From Rhizobium lentis (GTDB taxonomy: Bacteria > Pseudomonadota > Alphaproteobacteria > Rhizobiales > Rhizobiaceae): DNA of 64,000 bases. Below are positions 49,796 to 59,063 of this stretch, piece after piece. Under the pieces are notes generated by a model. That model was given only the letters and a program-made list of their open reading frames with translations. It ran no database searches and had not been told where the DNA came from. Every line of letters begins with the position of its first letter. The first letter of the stretch is position 1. Made by a program: the position numbers and the translations under genes. The stretch covers positions 2,629,001 through 2,693,000 of the forward strand of contig NZ_CP071454.1 in NCBI RefSeq assembly GCF_017352135.1, in the 5' to 3' direction.

Positions 49796-50677
49796 GTGCA
49801 GCAGGCAGAGATTATCAGCCCGAAACTGCCTGCGATCAGCGATTTGCCAACGGTCGCGGTCGCTTTCGGCGGCGGCGGCGCGCGCGGCCTTTCCCACATC
49901 CATGTCATCGAAACCCTCGACGAGCTCGGCATCCGCCCGGTGGCGATAGCGGGTTCGTCGATCGGCGCGATCATGGGGGCCGGTATGGCCGCCGGCATGT
50001 CCGGCGCCGAGATCCGAGAACATGCGCTGGCGACGGTCGGCAACAAGACGGCTGTCGTCGCCCGGATCTGGGGCCTGCGGCCGGCAACGGTGCGCGATGC
50101 GGTCGCCAAGGGCATCCGCATCGGCCAGTTCAATCTGGAGCGGATCCTCAAAGCCTTCCTGCCCGCCGAACTGCCGGCCCGCTTCGAGGATCTGCTGGTC
50201 CCGATGAAGGTGATCACGACGGATTATTACGGACAGAGCGAAGTCATCATCGAAGAGGGCGAGCTGTTTCCCGCGCTCGCGGCTTCTTCGGCTATTCCCG
50301 CCGTTTTCATGCCGGTGCGCCTGCGCGGCCGGGTGATGATCGACGGCGGCATCAGCAATCCGGTGCCCTATGAACCCCTGATGGACCTCGCCGACATCGT
50401 CGTCGGCATCGACGTCGTCGGTGCCCCTGAAGGCGATGGCACCCACATTCCGAACCGCATGGAAAGCATCTTCGGTTCCGGCCAGCTGATGATGCAGACG
50501 GCAATCTCGTTGAAACTGAAGCTTTGCCAGCCGCAGATTTTCCTGCGCCCGACAGTCGGCCGCACCGGCGTCATGGATTTTTTGAAGGCCCGTGAAGTGC
50601 TCGCCATGTCCGTCGGCGTCAAGGACGAGCTGAAATTCGCCCTCGACCGCGAGTTCGAAGCGCGACTCAAGCGCTAG
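49796..50677 (+). CDS. Patatin-like phospholipase (RssA type)
   Basis: A 293-residue patatin-fold hydrolase. The oxyanion hole GGGGARG is near 23-29, the nucleophile elbow GSSIG near 54-58, and the catalytic Asp in VMIDGGISNPVP near 185, so all catalytic parts are present. The layout matches RssA/NTE-like bacterial proteins that hydrolyse membrane or lysophospholipids. I choose GTG at 49796, 13 bp after rsmD; the long frame extending back through rsmD is a shadow. Natural substrate unknown. It is convergent with the copper-associated pseudogene. Confidence 0.9.
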   Translation: MQQAEIISPKLPAISDLPTVAVAFGGGGARGLSHIHVIETLDELGIRPVAIAGSSIGAIMGAGMAAGMSGAEIREHALATVGNKTAVVARIWGLRPATVRDAVAKGIRIGQFNLERILKAFLPAELPARFEDLLVPMKVITTDYYGQSEVIIEEGELFPALAASSAIPAVFMPVRLRGRVMIDGGISNPVPYEPLMDLADIVVGIDVVGAPEGDGTHIPNRMESIFGSGQLMMQTAISLKLKLCQPQIFLRPTVGRTGVMDFLKAREVLAMSVGVKDELKFALDREFEARLKR

Positions 50678-50690
50678 CTGTCCGTTTTTC

Positions 50691-51138
50691 TCATTGGGCA
50701 TGGCCTTCGTGGTCGCCGCCCGCGCCAGTCGACGCTTCCATCATCATGGCCGTGCCCTCGAAGCTTGATAGGAGCGCAAGCGCGGATGGATCGAGGCCGG
50801 CCTCGGCATCCTTCAATTTGCCGGTAAGGCCTGCAGTCATTCACCGAAAGCCCGAGCTTCTCCAGCGTCGCGGCATTCTTCAAGCTGTCGCCGCTGCAGA
50901 GATAGATGTTCCAGCCCTGATGCGTCTTCTTCATCAGGGCGCGTCCCCCGCGTCCGTCCTGTCGCCAGCCGACGATCGCCCAATCGGCTTGAACGACGAC
51001 GGGGGCGACATCGAGAGGCTTGTCCGGCCTCTCGAACATCACCTTCAGCTTCGCAGGTATCGCCTGTTGCGGATCCTCTTCGGCAGATGCCATGGATGCG
51101 ACCAGCAGGCCGGCAAGAATAGCGATAGTCAATTTCAT
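50691..51138 (-). pseudogene. Copper uptake system-associated protein, frameshifted
   Basis: From the ATG at 51138 the frame encodes a signal peptide (LTIAILAGLLVASMASA), then APVVVQADWAIVGWRQDGRG and WNIYLCSGDSLKNA, as in proteins annotated copper uptake system-associated. Near 50836 the frame is lost: the sequence reads GLSVND then CRPYRQ, while the next frame gives AGLTGKLKDAEAGLDPSALA and ends HEGHAQ before a TGA at 50691. Removing one base at 50836 restores a 148-residue protein. Either the gene is broken or the sequence has an error here. The intact protein is periplasmic with a His/Met-containing end. Confidence 0.75.
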
Positions 51139-51149
51139 CTGGCGAACCC

Positions 51150-52521
51150 TCAAGCGAAAACGCGTTTCAGCGGCGGTACAAACCGCACGACGATCTGGTC
51201 GAAGGCGATCATGGCGAGAATGGCGATCCCGCTCATCGGGAAGGCGATGGCGAAGATTGCTGTAATCACCCACAGGCCGTAATAAACCGAGCGTTTTGGC
51301 GGCAGGGGCGGCACGCCGAGGCAGCCGGCCGGTCGCCGCTTCCACCACATGACGGCGGCCGTCACGCAGCTGAGCACAATCGTCAGGCAGGTCGCGAGCA
51401 TCAGCAGCTGGTTGAATCGCCCCCATTCCTGCCCCTGGTGGACATTGATGCCCCACTCGATCGCTTTGCCGAGCAACGGATATTGGTTGAAGCCGATATC
51501 GAGCAATGGTTTGCCGGAGTACTGGTCGATGTGGATGGTCCGTTCGTCGGAGAGATCGTCGGGATAGAGCGAGGCGGTATAGACGCCTGTCTCGTCGGAG
51601 GGAATCGTCATGTCGAAGCCCGGCGCCATGCCCAGCCGCTCGGCGATCTCCACGGCTTTGTCGAGGCCGATCGGCTTGGCCGATTGCGCCGCGGCGATAT
51701 CGGAAAGCGGAACCGGCGCTTTCTCGATGATCCAGCCGCTCTTCGGAAGGATGTCTTCGGTGACCTTCCGCGATTTCGGCACGTCGTCCCAAAGTTGAAC
51801 CGGATAGCCGAGGCCGTGCTCGGTCAGCCAGGCATTGGCATTGGCGCCCCAATAGGGTGACCAGGGCATGCCCGTGATCGCCAGGAAGAAGATCAGAACG
51901 CCGGCGAAGGCGCCTGTCACCGCATGCAGGTCACGCCAGAAAACGCGACGGCTGGGTGTTCCTCGGACGCTGACGACGCCGCCAGTCTGGCGTCGCGGCC
52001 ACCAGAGATAGATGCCGGTGACGACGAGCACCATGGCGAAGCCCCCGGCGATTTCGGTCAGCCGGTTCGCCATGGCGCCGAAATAGGCGAGGCTGTGAAT
52101 GCGCTTGACGACATAATTGAACTCGTCGGTCGATCCGACCGTATCCAGCACCTTGCCGTCATAAGGGTTGACGAAGACCAGCGTCGCACCGGCATCGCTG
52201 GAGACCGTCACGACGGCCGATTGCTCCGGCGATAGCGGGTCTTTGTAGGATTTGGCGGTTGCGCCCGGGACGGCGGAGGCGGCGATCTCGGTGATCCGCG
52301 CTGCCGGCAGCGCTTCGCCGCTCGGCTGTACGAGGTAGCGGTAGCCGAAGAAGGTGCCGTTGATCTCGTCCTTGAAAAGATAGAGCGATCCGGTGATCGC
52401 CAGGTTGAGCATGAAGGGGTATGGCGAGAAGCCCGGCAAAGAAATGCCAGCGCCAGATGGCACGGTAGAGCGAAACGCTGGCGGCGTCTTCCGCCGGCCC
52501 GGCAACGGTAATGGTCGACAT
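51150..52521 (-). pseudogene. PepSY-associated membrane protein, frameshifted
   Basis: A PepSY_TM protein (PiuB-like, linked to iron or copper handling) whose natural N-terminus starts at the ATG at 52521: MSTITVAGPAEDAASVSLYR, then AIWRWHFFAGLLAIP. At a run of four G (52416-52419; CCCC on the coding strand) the frame breaks. The continuation, FMLNLAITGSLYLFKDEING, is in the next frame and stays open to 51150. With three C in place of four the product would be about 456 residues with four long hydrophobic segments. Conserved His sites are seen in VVKRIHSLAYFG and WRDLHAVTGAF. Whether the run is natural or a sequencing error cannot be judged here. Confidence 0.82.
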
Positions 52522-52610
52522 GAGAATGGATCCGTATCCACGGCCGATGGCAGGAACGCAGGTCGGCCGACGTTGAAAGGCGCACTACGGCAAAGGCCGC
52601 AACACGAAGT

Positions 52611-53018
52611 TCAGATGAGGATCGGATGGGGCGGGGGAGCGCGAGGGCCGGTATTGGGCGGAAAAAGCCGACGATGAAACGCCTCGGCACGGATCGGCAA
52701 TTCGACCGCAGCCGCAAAGAATATGGCGCCTGCGATATCCGTCGGCGCCGGCAGGAGAATTGAGGCGCCGATCCGGCAGGCTTCACAACCTTGCGAATGC
52801 GCCTGGTCGTGCTGGTTCTGCCCCGATGTGTCCGCGGCGGTGACGGAAAGCGTCGGAAGGGTCCCGTCCGGAAGGACATATTGGACGAGGCCCGCCGGCG
52901 CGAACTCGTCGGCGGCTGCAGCGGCAGGCTGATGGGCAAAGCCGACGAAAACAAGTGCGACCGCGCAGAGGACGCGCAGTGCCCATTGTTCGATATGTAC
53001 CGCCCGCCCGGTCAACAT
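52611..53018 (-). CDS. DUF2946-like hypothetical secreted protein
   Basis: A 135-residue protein with a signal peptide (ALRVLCAVALVFVGFAHQP then AAAAA) and a mature part containing CEACRIGASILLPAPTD, a Cys-x-x-Cys that could bind copper, and an ending GPRAPPPHPILI. Such proteins are often found beside PepSY and copper-uptake genes, which fits the two genes downstream. The ATG at 53018 has a purine-rich but poorly spaced ribosome site. DUF2946 membership is a guess from the Cys pair and the Gly-Pro-Arg-Ala-Pro-Pro end. Confidence 0.62.
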   Translation of the reverse strand: MLTGRAVHIEQWALRVLCAVALVFVGFAHQPAAAAADEFAPAGLVQYVLPDGTLPTLSVTAADTSGQNQHDQAHSQGCEACRIGASILLPAPTDIAGAIFFAAAVELPIRAEAFHRRLFPPNTGPRAPPPHPILI

Positions 53019-53098
53019 TCCCCCATGGATCGCTTCGAGCGCGCGTTTTGATAAACGCCGCGCCGCTCATATTCAATGCGGGAATTTCGCAAAAGCGG

Positions 53099-54913
53099 TC
53101 AGGCGTCCGCCGTCGCATCCGCAGTTCCGGCCAGCGGATCGTCCTCGAAGGGATCGGCGGCGCGTTTCGGCTTGACCAGTGGCTCGGGGCGGACAGGGTG
53201 GGAAAACAGCATGTCGCGCCCGGCCTGCAGCCCTTCGGAGACCTGCAGGGCAAGCCGCGCCTCGTCGCGCTTGCGGATATCCTCGCCGATCTCATAGGCG
53301 TCGACCTCGGAAACGCCGAGCGCCTCCAGCGTCCGCCGTCCGAAGAGCAGGCCGGATTCCAGCGTTTCGCGCAGTTCGTAATCGACGCCCTTGTTGCGCA
53401 ATTCGATCGAATGGATGCGGTCGTAGGAGCGGACGTAGAGGCGCGTGTGCGGATAATCCGCCTGCACCAGCTCCACCACCTTGTCTGTGATCTCCTTTTT
53501 CTGCGTGCAGACGAGCACGATCTTCGCCCGGTCGATGCCGGCCGAGCGCAGCACGTCCTTGCGGGTGCCGTCGCCGAAATAGATGCGGAAGCCGAAGGAG
53601 GAGGCCTGGCGGATGCGGTCGGCGGAAAAATCGATGACGGTGACGCTGCGACCGCCGGCCAGTAGGATCTGGGCGGCAATCTGGCCGAAACGCGAGAAGC
53701 CGACCATCAGCACGTCGGCGCCGGCGCCTTCGAAATCCTCGTCCAGTTCCTCCTGCTCATCGCCGTTGAGCAGCCGCTTCGACAGCGCCGCTCCGATCGG
53801 CGTCAGCGCCATGGACAACGTGACAATTGCCACCAGCAGCGATGCCGTGCTCGTCGACATCAACCCGACGACGCCCGCCGTGGTAAAGAGCACGAAGCCG
53901 AATTCGCCGCCTTGCGGTAAGAGGAAAGCAATGCGGATTGCATCATTGTGCGGAGACCCTGAGATCCGGCAGAGCCCGTAGATGATGATCGCCTTGACTG
54001 CCATGACGATCGGCACGGCGACGATCACGAAGAGCGCGTTGTCGAGGAGAACGCCGAGCTCCAGCGACAGGCCGACGGCGATGAAGAAGATGGCGAGCAG
54101 CACGCCGCGGAACGGCTCGATATCCGCCTCCAGTTCGTGCCGGTAGGAGGATTCTGCGAGCATCACGCCGGACAGGAAGGCGCCCATCGCCATCGAAAGC
54201 CCGGCAAGCTGCATCAGGCTTGCCGATCCCATCACGACGAAGAGGGCGGCGGCGATCATCGCCTCGCGCGCGCCGGTGCGGGCGATGATCTGGAAGAGCG
54301 GCGTCAGCAGATAGCGCCCCGCGACGATCATCGCCGCCACTGCGCCGACGGCCACGACAAAATCAGTGAGCGGCGTGCTGCTGCCCTTGCCGTTGCCGTC
54401 GAGAACGGTGATCAGCGCGAGCAGCGGCACGATCGCCAGGTCCTGGAACAGGAGCATCGAGAAGGAACGCTGTCCGTATCTCGTATTGACGTCGCCGTCG
54501 CCCTCGAGGATCTGCATGGCGAAGGCCGTCGAAGACAGCGCCAGGCCGAAGCCGGCGACGATGCTGCCGCGCCAGTCGAGCACATGGGAAAACCAGGCGA
54601 GCGCGGTCAGCGCCAGCCCAGTCACCATTACCTGCGCGGTGCCGAGGCCGAAGATGTCGCGCCGCATCTGCCAGAGGCGGCTCGGCTTCAGCTCCAAGCC
54701 GATGATGAAGAGCAGGAAGACGACGCCGAGCTCGGCGACGGCAAGAATCTGTTCGCCGTCGGTGATGCCATGGAAGACCGGACCGATGACGATGCCGGCG
54801 GCGAGATAACCCAGCACCGTGCCGAGCCCGAGCTTCTTGAATATCGGAGCGGCAACCACCGCGCCGCCAAGCAGCAGGATCGTTTCGGAGAAAAGGTCAT
54901 TGGGCGCTGACAT
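53099..54913 (-). CDS. Kef-type cation:proton antiporter (CPA2) with RCK domain
   Basis: A 604-residue inner-membrane antiporter. About 12 helices (from LFSETILLLGGAVVAAPIFK to about 380) form the Na/H exchanger domain, with GSIVAGFGLALSSTAFAMQI as a typical motif. The cytoplasmic TrkA-N (RCK) domain follows at about 410-530 (DVLMVGFSRFGQIAAQILLA, VTVIDFSADRIRQASSFG and YFGDGTRKDVLRSAG), giving NAD(H) or nucleotide control. KefB and KefC of E. coli release K+ under glutathione-adduct control; gshA lies 40 kb away, so no local link is implied. The ATG at 54913 is preferred over the frame extending to 55003. Confidence 0.93.
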   Translation of the reverse strand: MSAPNDLFSETILLLGGAVVAAPIFKKLGLGTVLGYLAAGIVIGPVFHGITDGEQILAVAELGVVFLLFIIGLELKPSRLWQMRRDIFGLGTAQVMVTGLALTALAWFSHVLDWRGSIVAGFGLALSSTAFAMQILEGDGDVNTRYGQRSFSMLLFQDLAIVPLLALITVLDGNGKGSSTPLTDFVVAVGAVAAMIVAGRYLLTPLFQIIARTGAREAMIAAALFVVMGSASLMQLAGLSMAMGAFLSGVMLAESSYRHELEADIEPFRGVLLAIFFIAVGLSLELGVLLDNALFVIVAVPIVMAVKAIIIYGLCRISGSPHNDAIRIAFLLPQGGEFGFVLFTTAGVVGLMSTSTASLLVAIVTLSMALTPIGAALSKRLLNGDEQEELDEDFEGAGADVLMVGFSRFGQIAAQILLAGGRSVTVIDFSADRIRQASSFGFRIYFGDGTRKDVLRSAGIDRAKIVLVCTQKKEITDKVVELVQADYPHTRLYVRSYDRIHSIELRNKGVDYELRETLESGLLFGRRTLEALGVSEVDAYEIGEDIRKRDEARLALQVSEGLQAGRDMLFSHPVRPEPLVKPKRAADPFEDDPLAGTADATADA

Positions 54914-55032
54914 TCTGGCAATTTCTTTCGACGGCGGGAAACATCCAGGCAGCCCTGACAAAGAATCGGCGGCGGCGGCCTTGATGCTTGGGAGAGTGCA
55001 CAATAAATGGAAGCCGAAGGAAAGGCCAAATC

Positions 55033-56379
55033 ATGTCCTCAGAAATCGATTCCTCGACACTTCTTTCCCGCGCAAGTCAATTGATCGATCTGGCAAGGAA
55101 GGCAGGGGCCGACGCCGCCGACGCCGTCGTCGTCCGCTCCCGCTCGCAATCGGTCAGCGTCCGTCTCGGCAAGGTCGAGGGAACGGAATCGTCGGAAAGC
55201 GACGATTTTTCGCTGCGTGTCTTCATCGGCAAGCGGGTCGCCAGCGTTTCGGCCAATCCGGGCTTCGATCTTCAGGCGCTGGCCGAACGCGCCGTCGCCA
55301 TGGCCAAGGTTTCTCCGGAAGACCCCTTCGCCTGCCTCGCCGATGAGGCGAGCCTTGCAAAATCCTACCCCGACCTACAACTGCTCGACACCACCGAGGT
55401 TTCCTCGGACATGCTGCGCGAGGCGGCTCTTGCCGCCGAAGCGGCCGCACTGGCGGTCGAGGGCGTCACCAATTCCTCCGGCGCCGGCGCGTCGGCCGGC
55501 ATGGGCGGCCTCGTTCTCGCGACGTCACACGGTTTCGAAGGCAGCTACATGGCCTCCCGTTTCGGCCATTCCGTCAGCGTCATATCGGGCGAAGGCACCG
55601 GCATGGAACGCGACTATGACTTCGACAGCCGCCTCTATTACGCCGAACTCGACAATCCCTCCGAAATCGGTCGCCGTGCCGGCGAACGAGTGATCAAGCG
55701 CGTCAATCCGCGCCAGGTGCCGACCGGCAAGAACGTCACCGTCGTCTTCGATCCGCGCGTCGCCCGCGGCTTTGTCGGCCATATCGCCGGTGCGATCAAC
55801 GGCGCCGCCGTCGCCCGCAAGACCAGCTTCCTGCGTGACCGGATGGGTCAGCAGGTGCTGAAGTCGGGCCTGTCGATCACCGACGACCCGCTGATCGTGC
55901 GCGGGCCTTCGTCGCGCCCCTTCGACGGTGAGGGCGTCTCCGGCGAGCGGTTGGTCATGATCGAAGACGGTGTTCTGAAGCATTGGTTCCTTTCGACCTC
56001 GACCGGTCGTGAGCTCGGCCTCGAAACCAACGGCCGCGGCGTGCGCGGCGGCAGCACCGTCACGCCGTCGTCCACCAATCTTGCCCTGGAACCCGGCGAC
56101 GTCTCGCCGGAGGAGCTGATCCGCAGCGTCGGCAACGGCTTTTACGTCACCGAACTGATCGGCCACGGCGTCAACATGATCACCGGCGAATACAGCCGCG
56201 GCGCCACCGGCTTCTGGATCGAGAACGGCGAACTCACTTTTCCGGTGTCCGAGGTGACGATCGCCTCGAACCTCAAGGACATGTTCATGCGCCTGACACC
56301 GGCAAACGATATCGACCGCAAGTTCGGCGTCGCGGCGCCGACCTTCGCAATCGAAGGCATGACGCTCGCAGGACAGTGA
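55033..56379 (+). CDS. pmbA: PmbA/TldE-family protease subunit
   Basis: A 448-residue member of the TldD/PmbA family, partner of TldD in a cytoplasmic metallopeptidase that matures small peptides such as microcin B17 and degrades CcdA. It starts MSSEIDSSTLLSRASQLIDL and has VRSRSQSVSVRLGKVEGTES and NGRGVRGGSTVTPSSTNLAL, typical of PmbA. It lacks the metal-binding HExxxH of TldD, as PmbA should. AAGGAAAGG precedes the ATG. cysQ-like follows in the same direction after 28 bp. Confidence 0.93.
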   Translation: MSSEIDSSTLLSRASQLIDLARKAGADAADAVVVRSRSQSVSVRLGKVEGTESSESDDFSLRVFIGKRVASVSANPGFDLQALAERAVAMAKVSPEDPFACLADEASLAKSYPDLQLLDTTEVSSDMLREAALAAEAAALAVEGVTNSSGAGASAGMGGLVLATSHGFEGSYMASRFGHSVSVISGEGTGMERDYDFDSRLYYAELDNPSEIGRRAGERVIKRVNPRQVPTGKNVTVVFDPRVARGFVGHIAGAINGAAVARKTSFLRDRMGQQVLKSGLSITDDPLIVRGPSSRPFDGEGVSGERLVMIEDGVLKHWFLSTSTGRELGLETNGRGVRGGSTVTPSSTNLALEPGDVSPEELIRSVGNGFYVTELIGHGVNMITGEYSRGATGFWIENGELTFPVSEVTIASNLKDMFMRLTPANDIDRKFGVAAPTFAIEGMTLAGQ

Positions 56380-56407
56380 GAAACGGGCAGCAGGAACGGA
56401 TTATCGG

Positions 56408-57217
56408 ATGAGCGATAGGGAAAAGGGCCGCTGGCAGAGCGATCTTGCCTTGATCGCCGATGCTGCGAAGGAGGCCGGCGCGGTCGCCTTCGGTTTCTTC
56501 AACCAATCTCCCGAAGTCTGGTGGAAGAACGAGGGCCGCTCTCCCGTCAGCGCCGCCGACTTCGCCGCCAACAAGACGCTCGAATCGATCCTGCGCGAGG
56601 CGCGGCCGGATTATGGCTGGTTGTCCGAGGAAACCGAGGACGATGCCGACCGCCTCTCACGCGAGACGCTGTTCATCGTTGATCCGATCGACGGCACGCG
56701 CGCCTTCCTGAGCGGGCAGAAGGTCTGGTGCGTTAGCGTCGCGGTCGTGCATCGCGGCCGCCCCGTCGCCGGCGTGCTCTATGCGCCGGCGCTCGAAGAA
56801 CTCTACCAGGCCGTCGAGGGCGGGCTGGCGATGAAGAATGGCATGCCGCTCGCCGTCTCCGCCGCCGGAGCCGACGAGACGAGCCGCCTTGCGATCGGCG
56901 AGGACCTGTTGACGACCTTCCCGTCAGCGTTCCGCGCCCGGGTCGCGCGCCAGAAATACATTCCCTCGCTCGCCTATCGCATCGCCATGGTGGCGGACGG
57001 TCGTCTCGAAGGCACGTTCGTCAAGGGCAATTCACACGATTGGGACCTTGCCGCCGCCGATCTGATCCTGGCCTGCGCCGGCGGTGGCCTCGTCGACCTC
57101 GAAGGCCGGCCGGTCGTCTACAACAGCGCCGACATCACCCACAAGGTCCTCTGTGCGGGGCCGGCGCCCCGCATCGATGAGTTCCTCGCGGCTTTTGCCG
57201 AGCGACGAGACAGTTGA
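56408..57217 (+). CDS. cysQ: 3'(2'),5'-bisphosphate nucleotidase, CysQ/IMPase family
   Basis: A 269-residue Li+-sensitive phosphatase. The metal motifs are WLSEETEDDAD near 75, DPIDGTRAFLSG near 95-106, and the C-terminal SHDWDLAAADLIL near 205. CysQ removes 3'-phosphate from PAP or PAPS in sulfur assimilation; the same fold serves inositol monophosphatase, which cannot be excluded. The ATG at 56408 has AGGAA upstream. It sits between pmbA and a DUF4170 gene. Confidence 0.85.
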   Translation: MSDREKGRWQSDLALIADAAKEAGAVAFGFFNQSPEVWWKNEGRSPVSAADFAANKTLESILREARPDYGWLSEETEDDADRLSRETLFIVDPIDGTRAFLSGQKVWCVSVAVVHRGRPVAGVLYAPALEELYQAVEGGLAMKNGMPLAVSAAGADETSRLAIGEDLLTTFPSAFRARVARQKYIPSLAYRIAMVADGRLEGTFVKGNSHDWDLAAADLILACAGGGLVDLEGRPVVYNSADITHKVLCAGPAPRIDEFLAAFAERRDS

Positions 57218-57279
57218 CGTTTCCGTCAAAATCCCGCAGATGGGATGGCGGAGGAGACTAGGCAGAAAGAGAACAAAAA

Positions 57280-57528
57280 ATGACTGAATCCGGTGACAAG
57301 AAGCAGCTTTTGCATCTCGTTTTTGGCGGCGAACTGGAAAGCCTCGATGACGTCCAGTTCCGTGATCTGAACGGTCTCGATATCGTCGGCATTTTCCCGG
57401 ATTATGCCACGGCGCTGAGCGCCTGGAAGTCGAAGGCGCAGCAGACGGTCGACAATGCGCATATGCGCTACTTCATCGTCCACATGCATCGTTTGCTCGA
57501 CCCGCAGGAAAAGGCCAAGGGCAACTAA
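57280..57528 (+). CDS. DUF4170 small protein
   Basis: An 82-residue cytoplasmic protein of the DUF4170 type, seen in rhizobia next to waaA. The conserved segments are LLHLVFGGELESLDDVQF, GIFPDYATALSAWKSKAQQT and MRYFIVHMHRLLDP. No function is known. Its position ahead of waaA suggests a role in lipopolysaccharide core assembly, but this is only context. The stop codon overlaps the first unit of a 13 bp tandem repeat. Confidence 0.85.
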   Translation: MTESGDKKQLLHLVFGGELESLDDVQFRDLNGLDIVGIFPDYATALSAWKSKAQQTVDNAHMRYFIVHMHRLLDPQEKAKGN

Positions 57529-57566
57529 CCTCGGCAACTGACCTCGGCTAGCGACCTCGGCCAAGG
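57528..57566 (+). repeat. Three 13 bp tandem units after the DUF4170 gene
   Basis: ACCTCGGC recurs at 57528, 57541 and 57554, each the start of a 13 bp unit (ACCTCGGCAACTG, ACCTCGGCTAGCG, ACCTCGGCCAAGG). The first unit overlaps the TAA stop. The remaining 170 bp up to waaA contains no gene. Confidence 0.7.
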
Positions 57567-57734
57567 CGATCCGCAGGTGCCGCCGGCGACCGTTCGGCGA
57601 GCAGGGCTTTCGCGCATCGGGCGCCCGTCGTTCCGGATTGTCTGACGCATTCTGAACAAATTGATCGGTCATTGCGGCCGCAACGATAATGAGGGAATGG
57701 GTTTGATGTCGATCTTGGATCGGAGGCTGGCGCA

Positions 57735-59054
57735 ATGAGCTCCCGGATGGCTCGGTTCGGTCTGAGCGCATACCGTCTGGCGGGAACCGTGGCCTCTCCT
57801 GTTGTCGGCCTCTATATCACCTACCGCACGGCCAAGGGCAAGGAAGACCGGGCGCGCCGCCTGGAACGCTTCGGTTATCCGAGCGCCAACCGGCCGCAGG
57901 GCCCGCTCGTCTGGTTCCATGCCGCAAGTGTAGGTGAAACCAATGCCGTCATCCCGCTGATCCGCGAAATCCGCCGCCGCGACATCCATGTCATCCTGAC
58001 GACCGGCACCATTACCTCCGCCAGACTCGCCGCCGAGCGCCTCGGCAATGAGGCGATCCATCAATATGTGCCGCTCGACCTGAAACCCTCCGTCAGCCGC
58101 TTCCTCGATTATTGGCAGCCCGATTGCGCCATCATCGCCGAATCCGAGATCTGGCCGGCAACGGTGCTGGAGCTCGGCCGCCGCCGCATCCCGCAGATCC
58201 TGATCAATGCCCGCATGTCGGACCGCTCCTTTGCCCGCTGGCGCCGCCGCCCGTCGATCGCCGAGGCCCTGTTCGAAAATCTTGCTCTGGTGATCGCCCA
58301 GTCGGATGTCGATGCCGAGCGTTTCCGCGATCTCGGCGCCGTCCCCGTCATCACCTCGGGCAACCTGAAGGTGGATACCGACGCCCCGCCCTATGACGGC
58401 GCTGTCCTTGCGCGCTACAGGAAGCAGATCGGTGACCGCAAGACCTGGGCGGCGATTTCGACATTCGATGGCGAGGAGAACGCCGCCGGCATCGTCCACC
58501 GCGCGCTGAAGGAGCGGGATCGCCAATTGACGATCATCGTGCCGCGCCATCCCGAGCGCAGCGACGAGATCGAGGCGGCGCTGGTCAAGCAGGGTCTGAA
58601 GGTCGCCCGCCGCACCCGTGATGACGTCCTCTCCGCCGATGTCGATATTTTCCTCGGAGATACGATCGGCGAAATGGGCCTCTATTTAAGACTGACGGAA
58701 ATCGCCTTCGTCGGCCGCTCGCTCTTTGCCGAGGGCGGCCAGAACCCGCTGGAGCCGGCCATGCTCGGCTGCGCGGTCCTCTCCGGCGGCAATGTGCAGA
58801 ACTTCCGCGAAGCCTATCAGAAGCTTGCCCGCAGCGGCAGCGCCCGTATGGTGCGCGATACCGAAATGCTGGCCAAGGGCGTACATTACCTGCTGACCAA
58901 TGACGAAGCCCGCCGCAACATGATCGAGGCCGGCATCGCCGCCGTGCATGAGATGCGCGGCGCACTGTCGGCGACAGTGAAGGGGCTCGAACCCTATATC
59001 AATCCGCTGACGGTCAAGGCGCGCTTGTTGCCCAAGGCCGTGGCTCAGGTCTGA
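57735..59054 (+). CDS. waaA: 3-deoxy-D-manno-octulosonic acid transferase WaaA
   Basis: KDO transferase that adds Kdo from CMP-Kdo to the lipid A precursor at the inner face of the membrane. The 439-residue GT-B enzyme has an N-terminal anchor (about 10-35), the catalytic Glu in FHAASVGETNAVIPLIREI near 60, ESEIWPATVLELG near 138, and GGQNPLEPAMLGCAVLSGGN near 335-355 for CMP-Kdo binding. CGGAGG precedes the start. A HAD phosphatase gene follows after 9 bp and lpxK after that, so the three probably form one operon. Confidence 0.95.
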   Translation: MSSRMARFGLSAYRLAGTVASPVVGLYITYRTAKGKEDRARRLERFGYPSANRPQGPLVWFHAASVGETNAVIPLIREIRRRDIHVILTTGTITSARLAAERLGNEAIHQYVPLDLKPSVSRFLDYWQPDCAIIAESEIWPATVLELGRRRIPQILINARMSDRSFARWRRRPSIAEALFENLALVIAQSDVDAERFRDLGAVPVITSGNLKVDTDAPPYDGAVLARYRKQIGDRKTWAAISTFDGEENAAGIVHRALKERDRQLTIIVPRHPERSDEIEAALVKQGLKVARRTRDDVLSADVDIFLGDTIGEMGLYLRLTEIAFVGRSLFAEGGQNPLEPAMLGCAVLSGGNVQNFREAYQKLARSGSARMVRDTEMLAKGVHYLLTNDEARRNMIEAGIAAVHEMRGALSATVKGLEPYINPLTVKARLLPKAVAQV

Positions 59055-59063
59055 GGAGGCGCG

